Assembly (NCBI GenBank): GCA_031274845.1
Contig: JAISPN010000129.1
Location: forward strand, 1-7,251
Origin: Acidobacteriaceae bacterium
Lineage (GTDB): Bacteria > Acidobacteriota > Vicinamibacteria > Vicinamibacterales > CAVVIG01
Reading direction: 5' to 3'
DNA length: 7,251 nt
Part shown: positions 1 through 6,821 of the stretch, piece by piece
Numbering within the stretch: position 1 is the first letter of the stretch
Layout of the letters: each line of letters opens with the position of its first letter
Program-made: the position numbers and the translations under genes
Notes under the pieces: model-generated
What the model was told of the DNA's origin: nothing
What the model saw: the letters and a program-made list of their open reading frames with translations, nothing else
Databases searched by the model: none

Positions 1-946
1 AGCATGACGGTTCGAGAGTTTCTAGCCATTGCACTTCGGCGGTAATCCCTTGCTCGAGCGTGACGGATGGAGCGAACCGCAGGTCCGCTCGGGCGTTGGT
101 GGTGTCAGCATAGGTGTGACGCATGTCGCCTTTTTGCGCGGGGTCGACGTGAACCTGCGGCTTATGTCCGGATACACGTCCGATCATCTGGATAACCTCG
201 TTGATCGAGACGCGTGAACCACCGCCGATATTGTATACGCGGCCGGGAATCCCCCGCGTGCCCGCGGCGATCGTGGCCGCCACCGCATCGCCGACAAAGG
301 TGAAGTCGCGCGTCTGCTCGCCGTCGCCGTAGAGCGTAATCGGCTCTCCGCGCAGGACGGCCTTGATGAACTTGTGGAACCCCATGTCGGGGCGCTGCCG
401 TGGACCGTAGACGGTGAAGTAGCGCAGCGATACCGTCGGCACGCCATGATTCACGAAGTAGAGATGGCAGAGCTGTTCAGCGGCGAGCTTGCTGACTCCG
501 TACGGCGAGAGCGGCTGCGGCAGCGCATCTTCGCGCATCGGCATCGCGACGTTGTCGCCATACACGGAGGAACTGGACGCGTAGACGAAACGTTCGAGCG
601 ACCGGCCAACGGAGGCTTCGAGCAGGATCTGCGTCGCCTCGATGTTGTTCGTCGTGTAGATGGCGAAGTCCTGCCCCCAGCTCTTGCGTACGCCCGCTTG
701 TGCAGCCAGATGAAAGACGTGCGTGCGATCCGCCAACAGCGCCGGCAAGTCGAGATCCTGAATGCGTGATTCGAGGAACCGGAAGCCGGCCTGCGGCCGG
801 AGCGTCGAGAGATTCCGCTCCTTGATCGCGCGGGGGTAGTAGTCGGTAAAGCAGTCGATGCCGACGACATCCGCGCCTTCGGCGAGGAGCCGTTCGGCGA
901 GCGTCGATCCGATGAATCCGGCCGTGCCGGTGACGAGCGCCTTCAT
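1..946 (-). CDS. NAD-dependent nucleotide-sugar epimerase (extended SDR family), C-terminus cut by window edge
   Basis: This protein probably interconverts a UDP-sugar at C4 (UDP-glucose/galactose or UDP-glucuronate/galacturonate type) using bound NAD, supplying precursors for surface polysaccharide. About 315 residues are visible, close to the usual 310-330 for the family, so only a few C-terminal residues and the stop are missing. Visible features are the N-terminal Rossmann glycine motif GTAGFIG (residues 7-13), Asp31 at the end of strand 2 for NAD ribose binding, HLAAQAGV (79-86), the catalytic Ser region ASSSSVYG (123-130) and the Tyr149-xxx-Lys153 catalytic pair in PYGVSK. Further on are YGPRQRPDMG and GDGEQTRDF, typical of substrate-binding loops in GalE/UDP-glucuronate epimerase-like proteins. 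The ATG at 946-944 overlaps the upstream thioesterase stop as ATGA, with a weak GGAAA ribosome site. The exact sugar substrate cannot be read from sequence; a 4,6-dehydratase is less likely but not excluded. Confidence 0.93.
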   Translation of the reverse strand, partial: MKALVTGTAGFIGSTLAERLLAEGADVVGIDCFTDYYPRAIKERNLSTLRPQAGFRFLESRIQDLDLPALLADRTHVFHLAAQAGVRKSWGQDFAIYTTNNIEATQILLEASVGRSLERFVYASSSSVYGDNVAMPMREDALPQPLSPYGVSKLAAEQLCHLYFVNHGVPTVSLRYFTVYGPRQRPDMGFHKFIKAVLRGEPITLYGDGEQTRDFTFVGDAVAATIAAGTRGIPGRVYNIGGGSRVSINEVIQMIGRVSGHKPQVHVDPAQKGDMRHTYADTTNARADLRFAPSVTLEQGITAEVQWLETLEPSC

Positions 947-1353
947 GTCGTTTCCGGGAAAAGGGAGAGCACCTGCTCGGGCAGCCGCCGTGGACGTCCG
1001 TCCTCGCCGATGGCCGCGTGGATGGTATGTCCGCCGCCGAGCACCAGTCCATCGCTGGCGCGTACGACGTCGTACGTGAACTTCACACGAACCGGCGACA
1101 CCAGCGTCGCCTCCGTGTGGATATCGATCTCCTCGTCGTATCGCGCGGAGCGGCGATATTCGCAGTGCGCTTCGAGCACCGGCAGGCTGAAACCGGCCTG
1201 TTCCATCTCGCGATAGGTCCAGCCCCCCTGACGCAACCAGTCGGTGCGGCCGACTTCGAACCAGACGAAGTAGTTGGCGTGGTAGACCACGCCCATCTGA
1301 TCGGTCTCGGCGTAGCGCACGCGGACCCGCGAGTGGGAACGTCCGGCGCTCAC
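943..1353 (-). CDS. ybgC: Acyl-CoA thioesterase of the YbgC/FadM hotdog family
   Basis: This 136-residue single-domain hotdog-fold protein is predicted to hydrolyse acyl-CoA thioesters in the cytoplasm. The diagnostic segment lies near the N-terminus: RYAETDQMGVVYHANY (13-28) followed by FVWFEVGRTD. Asp18 is the expected catalytic residue, and His25-Ala-Asn is the conserved turn before the long central helix. Length agrees with the family (about 130-140 residues). The start is GTG at 1353-1351, fused to the rpe stop as GTGA with no clear Shine-Dalgarno, so translation probably depends on coupling to rpe. Its own stop overlaps the epimerase ATG. In many Proteobacteria ybgC sits with tol-pal genes. 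Here it sits between rpe and a sugar epimerase, so the context does not show its substrate. A 4-hydroxybenzoyl-CoA thioesterase-like activity is an alternative in the same superfamily. Confidence 0.9.
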   Translation of the reverse strand: MSAGRSHSRVRVRYAETDQMGVVYHANYFVWFEVGRTDWLRQGGWTYREMEQAGFSLPVLEAHCEYRRSARYDEEIDIHTEATLVSPVRVKFTYDVVRASDGLVLGGGHTIHAAIGEDGRPRRLPEQVLSLFPETT

Positions 1354-2036
1354 CGGACGGGTGAGGCCGGCAGGGCCCGCTCCGCGGCCGCGCGGAGATC
1401 GCGGAGCGCCTTGGCCGGGTCCGCGGTCTTGAAGATGGCCGATCCGGCGACAAGAATCCGCGCGCCGGCGGCGACGACACGCGGGGCCGTGTGGAGGTCG
1501 ATGCCGCCGTCAATTTCGACAGCCGCCTGATGATTGCCTGTTCGATCGAGCAACGCACGAATCTCTCGTACTTTGGACTCGGATCGCGTGATGAAAGTCT
1601 GGCCGCCAAATCCCGGATTCACCGACATCACCAGGACGAAGTCGACGTCGCCGGCGATCTCCTCGATCGCGACAACCGGCGTCGACGGATTCAGCACAAC
1701 TCCTGCCTTCACGCCGAGCGCCTTGATCGCGTGCACCGTGCGGTGCAGGTGCGGCAGCACTTCGACGTGGACCGAGATCATCGCGGCGCCCGCCTCCGCA
1801 AACGCGTCGAGATAGCGGTCGGGCTCTTCGATCATCAGGTGCACGTCGAGCGGCGTTTTCGCGACGCGCTTCAATGAGCGCACGACCGGCGGTCCAATCG
1901 TGATGTTGGGGACGAAGTGGCCGTCCATCACATCGACGTGAATGAGGTCGGCGCCTGCCGCTTCGACGCGAGCGACGGCGTCTCCAAGCGCGGCGAAGTC
2001 GGCGGAAAGAATAGAAGGCGCGATGAGGACGCTCAC
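1350..2036 (-). CDS. rpe: Ribulose-phosphate 3-epimerase
   Basis: This enzyme interconverts D-ribulose 5-phosphate and D-xylulose 5-phosphate in the non-oxidative pentose phosphate pathway. The 228 residues match the family length and cover the whole TIM barrel. Visible signatures are APSILSADF (6-14), the HVDVMDGHFVPN block (33-44) with metal ligand His33 and catalytic/metal Asp35, DVHLMIEEP (64-72) with metal ligand His66, and VMSVNPGFGGQ (136-146) for phosphate binding. EIDGGI (174-179) follows, with the second catalytic Asp at 176. All expected metal and catalytic residues are present, so the enzyme should be active. The start is GTG at 2036-2034, overlapping the stop of the PASTA gene as GTGA and preceded by a good GAGGTGA ribosome site. 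The end overlaps the thioesterase start in the same way. Placement after fmt-rsmB-PASTA resembles the Firmicutes locus where rpe follows prkC and rsgA. Confidence 0.97.
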   Translation of the reverse strand: MSVLIAPSILSADFAALGDAVARVEAAGADLIHVDVMDGHFVPNITIGPPVVRSLKRVAKTPLDVHLMIEEPDRYLDAFAEAGAAMISVHVEVLPHLHRTVHAIKALGVKAGVVLNPSTPVVAIEEIAGDVDFVLVMSVNPGFGGQTFITRSESKVREIRALLDRTGNHQAAVEIDGGIDLHTAPRVVAAGARILVAGSAIFKTADPAKALRDLRAAAERALPASPVR

Positions 2037-2755
2037 CGGCTCACCTCGATGGAAATCGCATCGGACGGGGCCATCTGGAATCCGGACTGCGGGGTCTGAC
2101 GAATCACGATGCCGGGAGGAATCCCCGGATACGGCGTGGTGTTCACGACGGCGACGCGGAACCCTTGCGTGCGCAGGATCGCGGCGGCGCGTTCGCCGCT
2201 TGTGCCGATGATGTCTGGCATCACGAAGTTGGCTGTCTGCTCGGCGCGATTGACGAGCAGCGCGACGCGCGTGCCCGGCGTTTCGGGCGAAGGCGTCTGG
2301 GAGACGACGACATCGGCGGGAAAGGCATCGGTGCGAATCTCCGAGACCGAGGCGAGTTCGAGACCGTCCTGCGAGAGCCGGAGTTCGGCGGTCCGTTCTG
2401 TCTCGCCTTTTAGTGCTGGAATCTTGGCGGCGCGTGTGCCGGCGCTCAGCCAGACGCGCAACGTGCGCTGTTGCCGTGTTCTGGTGCCGGGCGCCGGGTC
2501 CTGCGCGAGGACGTGTCCCTCAGCAATAGTCGCGTCAATCCGCCGCACATCGTCGACCTGCAAGCCGATGCCGAGATCCGTGGCCATGGCCATCGCTTCG
2601 TTGGCGGTTTTATTGGTGAAGTTGGGCACCTCGACTTCGCGCGAGCGGAGCGCCAGGCGCATCGAGATGGCGGCAAAGAGCAGATAGGTGCCGAGCAGCG
2701 CGCCACAGAGCACCAACAGCTTGCCCGCGCCCAGAACACGTGTGCCGAGAGCCAT
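2033..2755 (-). CDS. Membrane-anchored protein with three PASTA repeats and no kinase domain
   Basis: This 240-residue protein has a short basic cytoplasmic N-terminus, one hydrophobic segment (about 12-33, rich in Leu/Ala with no obvious lipobox or signal peptidase site) and then only PASTA repeats. PASTA1 spans about 41-105 (opening VEVPNFTNKT, closing with QDPAPGT and VWLSAG). PASTA2 is about 110-169 (KIPALKGET, SQTPSPETPGT, ALLVN). PASTA3 is about 177-239 (FVMPDIIGTSG, RQTPQSG, SIEVS). The expected topology is N-in with the repeats outside the membrane. In Ser/Thr kinases such as PrkC/PknB and in some PBPs, PASTA repeats sense or bind peptidoglycan or muropeptides; a similar role is inferred here. 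No kinase, transpeptidase or other catalytic domain is present. The ATG at 2755-2753 lies 17 nt after the rsmB stop with only a weak upstream GACGG. The stop overlaps rpe. The biochemical function is unknown; the domain call is secure. Confidence 0.92.
   Translation of the reverse strand: MALGTRVLGAGKLLVLCGALLGTYLLFAAISMRLALRSREVEVPNFTNKTANEAMAMATDLGIGLQVDDVRRIDATIAEGHVLAQDPAPGTRTRQQRTLRVWLSAGTRAAKIPALKGETERTAELRLSQDGLELASVSEIRTDAFPADVVVSQTPSPETPGTRVALLVNRAEQTANFVMPDIIGTSGERAAAILRTQGFRVAVVNTTPYPGIPPGIVIRQTPQSGFQMAPSDAISIEVSR
2041..2047 (-). promoter_or_regulatory. Ribosome binding site of rpe
   Basis: On the minus strand GAGGTGA sits inside the last codons of the PASTA gene (Glu-Val-Ser) and ends 4 nt before the GTG start of rpe. 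The GAGG core is 7 nt from the start, near-ideal spacing. It supports the GTG at 2036 as the real start although it overlaps the upstream stop codon. Confidence 0.7.
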
Positions 2756-2772
2756 GTCGACCGTCGATCGTA

Positions 2773-4140
2773 CTACAAAGTTTGAGCGCGCTCGAATACG
2801 GCGGCGAAGAACCCTTCGAGGCCGTGCCTGTCGGGTTCGGTGCGAAAGAAGCCGTCTTCGCCAAAGAGCGATCGGTCGAGCGCCGGGTTGATGCGACCTG
2901 GGGCGATGCGTGCGAAGGTCGGCGTGGCTTCGAGAAACGCCCGTGCGACCTCGTCGTTTTCTTCCGGCTCGGTGGAGCAGGTGGCGTAGATGAGCCGTCC
3001 TCCGGGGGCAACCGCCGCCGCGGCGTGCGTCAGCATCTGGCGCTGCGCTGTCGCCAGTCGCGGCAACTCATCCGCCGTGCGCCGCCACTTGATGTCTGGA
3101 TCGCGGCGCAATGTGCCAAGACCGGAACAGGGGGCATCCACGAGCACGGTCGCAAAGCGGGTCGAGGGCAAGAAGGGGAGCGCGGTCGCGTCGGCGTGGA
3201 CGATGCGCACGTTGGTCGTGCCGGTCTGCTGCACGGTCCGCGCGAGCAGTTCCACACGCTTCGCGCGGACATCGCACGCGACGACCAGTCCTTCGCCGGA
3301 TACTGCCGCCGCCAGCATCGTGGCTTTGCCGCCGGGTGACGCGCAGGTGTCGAGCACTGGCGCGAGTGGATGCTCGCCAGCCAGCGCGGCGACAAGCTGC
3401 GACGCTTCGTCTTGCACGACGAAGAGTCCGCTCTGCACGCCGGGATCGTGCAGCGGCCGCCCTTCGGTGACGATCAAGGCCTCTGCCGCCCAGCGGCCTG
3501 ACTGGACGAGGATCTCGTGTGTGGCAAGGGCGTCGACGATCTCGCCGAGGCGGTGCAGCCGCGTATTTGCGCGCAACGTCAGCGGCGCCGGCTGATTGTT
3601 GAACAGCATCCACGCTTCGGCGCGATCGAAGCCGAGACGATCGAGCCAGCGCTCGGCAAGCCAGCGTGGATGCGAGAGCGCGCACGACAGGTAGTCGAGC
3701 GCCGCGTCGCGGTCTGCTGTATCGACAGGACGCGATGGAATCGGCAGCGCAGAACGCTGACGCGAGATGCTGCGTAGCACCGCGTTGACAAGACCCGACG
3801 CGCTTTTTTTTCGTGCGCGGCCGCACAGGCTCACCGCGTCGTTGACGGCGGCGGCGGCAGGCACGCGGGTGAGGTGGAGGAGTTGATAGACGCCAAGGCG
3901 CAGGATCTCGACGACCTCTGGATCGAGACGATGGAGATCGCGTTTCGATATCCGCGTGATGACGTGATCGAGACGTGCCCGCCAGCGCTGCACGCCGGTT
4001 ATGAGTTCGGCCGCCAGCGCGCGATCGCGATCGTCAGAGAGCGTCTCGCGCGTGACGGCTATCGCTGACGGAAGGTCGAGACGGCCGCTCGTGAGCGCGA
4101 GCAGTGCGTCGTAGGCGGCAACACGCGCCGGAGCAATCAT
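2773..4140 (-). CDS. rsmB: 16S rRNA (cytosine-967-C5)-methyltransferase RsmB
   Basis: This enzyme uses S-adenosylmethionine to methylate C5 of a cytosine in 16S rRNA (C967 in E. coli numbering). At 455 residues it has the full RsmB architecture: an N-terminal NusB-like RNA-binding helical domain (about 1-130, with RDRALAAELITGVQRWRARLD and a VNDAVSLC helix), a linker, then the Rossmann-type NOL1/NOP2/Sun methyltransferase domain. The SAM motif DTCASPGGK is at 264-272. Asp290 in ACD is the expected ribose contact. Motif IV DAPCSGLGTLRRDPD starts at 335 with Cys338, and motif VI YATCSTEPEEN contains the catalytic nucleophile Cys388. Both cysteines expected of RNA m5C enzymes are present. The ATG at 4140-4138 overlaps the fmt stop as ATGA, the usual coupling for fmt-rsmB. 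A run of eight A residues (T on the plus strand, 3804-3811) lies in the Arg-Lys-Lys-Ser codons at about residues 110-113. Confidence 0.96.
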   Translation of the reverse strand: MIAPARVAAYDALLALTSGRLDLPSAIAVTRETLSDDRDRALAAELITGVQRWRARLDHVITRISKRDLHRLDPEVVEILRLGVYQLLHLTRVPAAAAVNDAVSLCGRARKKSASGLVNAVLRSISRQRSALPIPSRPVDTADRDAALDYLSCALSHPRWLAERWLDRLGFDRAEAWMLFNNQPAPLTLRANTRLHRLGEIVDALATHEILVQSGRWAAEALIVTEGRPLHDPGVQSGLFVVQDEASQLVAALAGEHPLAPVLDTCASPGGKATMLAAAVSGEGLVVACDVRAKRVELLARTVQQTGTTNVRIVHADATALPFLPSTRFATVLVDAPCSGLGTLRRDPDIKWRRTADELPRLATAQRQMLTHAAAAVAPGGRLIYATCSTEPEENDEVARAFLEATPTFARIAPGRINPALDRSLFGEDGFFRTEPDRHGLEGFFAAVFERAQTL

Positions 4141-5090
4141 GGCGTGCTCATGAGCCGTGTGCCGGGGGCGATCCGGTAGCCGGTAAGTAGTTCGCGCGGC
4201 GTCATCGGCCGCTTGCCTTCGAGTTGAAGTTCGCGCACCTGCAGGAGGCCGCGTCCGGTCGCGATGGCCAACTCGTCACCGTGCGCGGTGACGATCGTTC
4301 CAGGGAGCGCGCCGGTGTCGGTGGTGGTCCATGCCGTGCGTCTGATGATCCAGCGCCGGCCTTCGGCAAACGTGTACGCCAACGGCCACGGGTGAAGTCC
4401 GCGCGCCTGATGATGGATGGCTTCCGCCGTCCGGCTCCAGTCGATGATCCCGTCTTCCCGGACCAGGCGATGCGCGTACGTCGCCGCGCCGTCGTCTTGT
4501 GGCTCTTCGTGGATGGGACCGCTGGCAAGACGATCGAGCGTGTCGACGAGTAGGCGCGCGCCGAGCGTGGCAAGCCGGTGTTCGACCGCTTCGCTGGTTT
4601 CGTCAGGGTCGATTGGCGTTTGTACCTTCGCGAGCATCGCGCCCGCATCGAGCGCTTTGACGACGCGCATGATCGTGACGCCGGTCTCGCGTTCGCCAGC
4701 GATGACGGCGCGATGAATCGGCGCGGCGCCTCGATACTTCGGCAGGAGCGACGCGTGCACGTTGATCATGCCGAGTGGCGGAATCGCCAGCAGCCGCTCC
4801 GGCAGAATCTTCCCGTAGGCCGTGACCACGCCGATATCCGCCGCCATGTCGTGCATGGCGACTGTGAGGCTGTCGTCCTTGAGCGTGGCGGGTTGGAGCA
4901 CCGTGAGTCCGGCGTCGAGCGCCGCGGCTTTCACTGGACCGTCCGTCGTGCGCTGTCCGCGTCCACGCGGACGATCCGGTTGCGTGACGACGCCAACGAC
5001 GTCGTGACGAGACGCAAGCATCGCGGCAAGCGTCGGGACGGCAAACGCCGGCGTGCCGAAGAAGAGAACGCGCAAGGATCGGCCGCTCAT
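4137..5090 (-). CDS. fmt: Methionyl-tRNA formyltransferase
   Basis: This enzyme transfers the formyl group from 10-formyl-tetrahydrofolate to the amino group of methionyl-tRNA(fMet), producing the bacterial initiator. From the chosen ATG the product is 317 residues, almost the same as E. coli Fmt (315). The N-terminal Rossmann domain begins VLFFGTPAFAVP (8-19). QPDRPRGRGQ (37-46) is the loop typical of Fmt, and AYGKILP is at 91-97. The catalytic residues are present: Asn110 and His112 in NVHASLLPKYRGAAPIHRA, and Asp148 in ALDAGAM. The C-terminal OB-like tRNA-binding domain covers roughly 206-305. The frame stays open upstream to 5240 but that part overlaps def and has no Fmt-like sequence. 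The ATG at 5090, 4 nt after the def stop and preceded by GGGAAGTGG, is the real start. The stop overlaps rsmB. Pairing with def is functionally logical because Def removes the formyl group that Fmt adds. Confidence 0.97.
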   Translation of the reverse strand: MSGRSLRVLFFGTPAFAVPTLAAMLASRHDVVGVVTQPDRPRGRGQRTTDGPVKAAALDAGLTVLQPATLKDDSLTVAMHDMAADIGVVTAYGKILPERLLAIPPLGMINVHASLLPKYRGAAPIHRAVIAGERETGVTIMRVVKALDAGAMLAKVQTPIDPDETSEAVEHRLATLGARLLVDTLDRLASGPIHEEPQDDGAATYAHRLVREDGIIDWSRTAEAIHHQARGLHPWPLAYTFAEGRRWIIRRTAWTTTDTGALPGTIVTAHGDELAIATGRGLLQVRELQLEGKRPMTPRELLTGYRIAPGTRLMSTP

Positions 5091-5094
5091 GTGA

Positions 5095-5604
5095 TTACCA
5101 CTTCCCGGCGCGCGACAGTTTCCGAATCTTCCTGACGATGAGATCGCGTTTGATGCCGCGCAATCTGTCGACGAAGAGCGTGCCGTCGAGGTGATCCATC
5201 TCGTGTTGAAACGCGCGCGCGAGCACGTCGGTCCCTTCACGCTCGTGTATGACGCCGTGGCGATCGAGCCCTGTGACGACCACGCGCTTTGGCCGGATGA
5301 CGGTCGCGTCGAAGCCGGGGATCGAAAGGCAGCCTTCCTGTTCGGTCTGCATGCCGTCGCGCTCGACGAACTCAGGGTTCACCATGACGATGAGCCCATC
5401 GGGATCGCGGCCGATCGAGATGTCGACGACGAAGATGCGAAAGGGAGCGCCGATTTGCGGCGCGGCAAGACCGATTCCGGGCGCGGCGTACATCGTGTCA
5501 ATCATGTCGCCAATCAACGCGTCGATCTCTGGCGTGAGGCTGGCAACCGGACGGGCGGGGTGGTGCAGCACCTGCTCGCCGTAGCGAAGGATCGGACGAA
5601 TCAT
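5095..5604 (-). CDS. def: Peptide deformylase
   Basis: This metalloprotease-like hydrolase removes the N-formyl group from the initiator methionine of nascent proteins at the ribosome. It is 169 residues, normal for type 1 deformylases. All three family motifs are intact: motif 1 GIGLAAPQ (43-50), motif 2 EGCLSIP (90-96) with metal ligand Cys92, and motif 3 QHEMDHLDG (133-141) with ligands His134 and His138 and catalytic Glu135. A basic C-terminal tail (about 147-169, rich in Arg/Lys) follows, consistent with ribosome contact as in E. coli. The ATG at 5604-5602 shares one base with the aroC stop (TGATG) and has no clear ribosome site, so it is probably translated by re-initiation. The TAA stop lies 4 nt before fmt. 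Confidence 0.97.
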   Translation of the reverse strand: MIRPILRYGEQVLHHPARPVASLTPEIDALIGDMIDTMYAAPGIGLAAPQIGAPFRIFVVDISIGRDPDGLIVMVNPEFVERDGMQTEQEGCLSIPGFDATVIRPKRVVVTGLDRHGVIHEREGTDVLARAFQHEMDHLDGTLFVDRLRGIKRDLIVRKIRKLSRAGKW

Positions 5605-6812
5605 CAGGGGCGCGTGAAGCGGGCGGTGGTTCTGGCGCGGAACGACGCGACGTTGTCGAGCAGTTCGCCAAGCGAGTCGCCGCCGAATTTTTCGAGCACG
5701 GCATCGGCGAGCACAATCGCGACCATCGCTTCGCCGACAACCGCCGCCGCCGTGACCGCGCAGACGTCGCTTCGTTCGATCGCGGCCGGGCTCACCTCAA
5801 GCGTCGTGAGATCGACCGAGCGCAACGGTTTCATCAGCGTGGCAATCGGCTTCATGTGCGCCGTGATCCGGAGGTCTTCGCCGTTGGTGATGCCCCCTTC
5901 GAGGCCGCCCGCGTTGTTGGTTGGCCGAGACACTGGCAGGTCCACCGAGTGGACGCTGCCGGCCGGCGGCAGGATCTCGTCGTGGATCTTCGAGCCGGGG
6001 AGCGCCGCGACGCCAGCGCCGCGTCCGATGCCGACGCCTTTGATGGCCTGAATTGACATCATCGCCTGCGCCAGACGTCCATCGAGCTTGCGATCCCACT
6101 GGACGTGACTGCCGAGCCCGACAGGAACGCCGCGGACGATCACCTCGAAGCTGCCGCCGACGGTATCGCCCGCCTCGCGCGCGCGATCGATTTCCGCAAT
6201 CATCGCCTGCTGCACGTCGGGATCGATGCAGTGCAACGGCGAATCGTCCGGAATGCGTACGGCATCCTCGAAGGTGACCGCGAGGTGATCGGAGAGCGCC
6301 GCCGCGCCGATCTGGTAGACGTGGCTGACGATGGTCATGCCGAGATGGCTGAGGAGTTGCCGGGCGATGGCGCCGACGGCGACACGCGCGGCTGTCTCGC
6401 GCGCGCTCGCGCGTTCCAGCACATCGCGGATGTCCTGCCGGTCGTACTTCACGACGCCGGCCAGATCCGCGTGACCGGGGCGTGGCCGTGTGACCGCCGC
6501 GCGTTCCACGCCGGGCGTGTCTGCCGGAATCTCACGCTCGACCGACATCGTCCGGCGCCAGTTGTCCCAGTCCTTGTTGGGGATCATCAGTGTGATTGGG
6601 CTGCCGGTCGTTGCGCCGCGACGGATGCCGCTCAGTGGCTGCGCGCGATCCGACTCGATGACCATCCGGCGTCCGCGGCCGTAGCCGCCTTGGCGTCGGC
6701 GCATTTCAACCGCGACCGCGTCGAAGTCGATCGGCACGCCCGCGGGCATCCCTTCGATGATCGCGACAAGCGCCTGTCCGTGTGATTCCCCAGCAGTCAG
6801 AAAACGCAGCAT
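5604..6812 (-). CDS. aroC: Chorismate synthase
   Basis: This enzyme catalyses the last shikimate-pathway step, anti-1,4-elimination of phosphate from EPSP to give chorismate, using reduced FMN that is not consumed overall. The 402-residue product is longer than E. coli AroC (361) and resembles the roughly 390-residue long form of many Gram-positive and deep-branching bacteria. Conserved blocks are GESHGQALVAIIEGMPAG (8-25) with active-site His11, RRRQGGYGRGRRM (38-50), RPRPGHADLAG (109-119) and ERASARETAARVA (133-145). RPTNNAGGLEGGITNGEDL (296-314) and the late RSDVCAVTAAAVVGEAM (347-363) follow. All family signatures are intact. The ATG at 6812-6810 begins MLRFLTAGESHG, the normal N-terminus. 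It is the first gene of the minus-strand train; the stop shares a base with def. No other shikimate gene is in view, so linkage to the def-fmt block is a local arrangement. Confidence 0.97.
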   Translation of the reverse strand: MLRFLTAGESHGQALVAIIEGMPAGVPIDFDAVAVEMRRRQGGYGRGRRMVIESDRAQPLSGIRRGATTGSPITLMIPNKDWDNWRRTMSVEREIPADTPGVERAAVTRPRPGHADLAGVVKYDRQDIRDVLERASARETAARVAVGAIARQLLSHLGMTIVSHVYQIGAAALSDHLAVTFEDAVRIPDDSPLHCIDPDVQQAMIAEIDRAREAGDTVGGSFEVIVRGVPVGLGSHVQWDRKLDGRLAQAMMSIQAIKGVGIGRGAGVAALPGSKIHDEILPPAGSVHSVDLPVSRPTNNAGGLEGGITNGEDLRITAHMKPIATLMKPLRSVDLTTLEVSPAAIERSDVCAVTAAAVVGEAMVAIVLADAVLEKFGGDSLGELLDNVASFRARTTARFTRP

Positions 6813-6821
6813 GTGCCGTTC

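Noticed and set aside
477..1052. Minus-strand frame overlapping the epimerase and thioesterase genes
   Set aside because: Both overlapped genes have complete family motifs in their own frames; this product is Arg-rich and unlike any known protein.
2990..3595. Plus-strand open frame opposite rsmB
   Set aside because: Antisense to the RsmB catalytic domain; Ser/Ala/Arg-rich with no domain.
3068..3826. Long open frame on the minus strand within rsmB
   Set aside because: It is very rich in Arg/Ala, has no recognisable domain and overlaps the conserved methyltransferase in another frame; a typical shadow of GC-rich coding sequence.
5091..5240. N-terminal extension of fmt by 50 codons within the def gene
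   Set aside because: The extra residues do not look like Fmt and overlap the conserved C-terminal half of def; starting at 5090 gives the normal length and the standard N-terminal motif next to a plausible ribosome site.
5191..6051. Long plus-strand open frame opposite def and aroC
   Set aside because: Antisense to two fully recognisable enzymes with intact motifs; its product has no family features.
6105..6785. Plus-strand open frame opposite aroC
   Set aside because: Mirror of the conserved chorismate synthase frame; Asp/Arg/His/Val-rich composition is expected of an antisense shadow.
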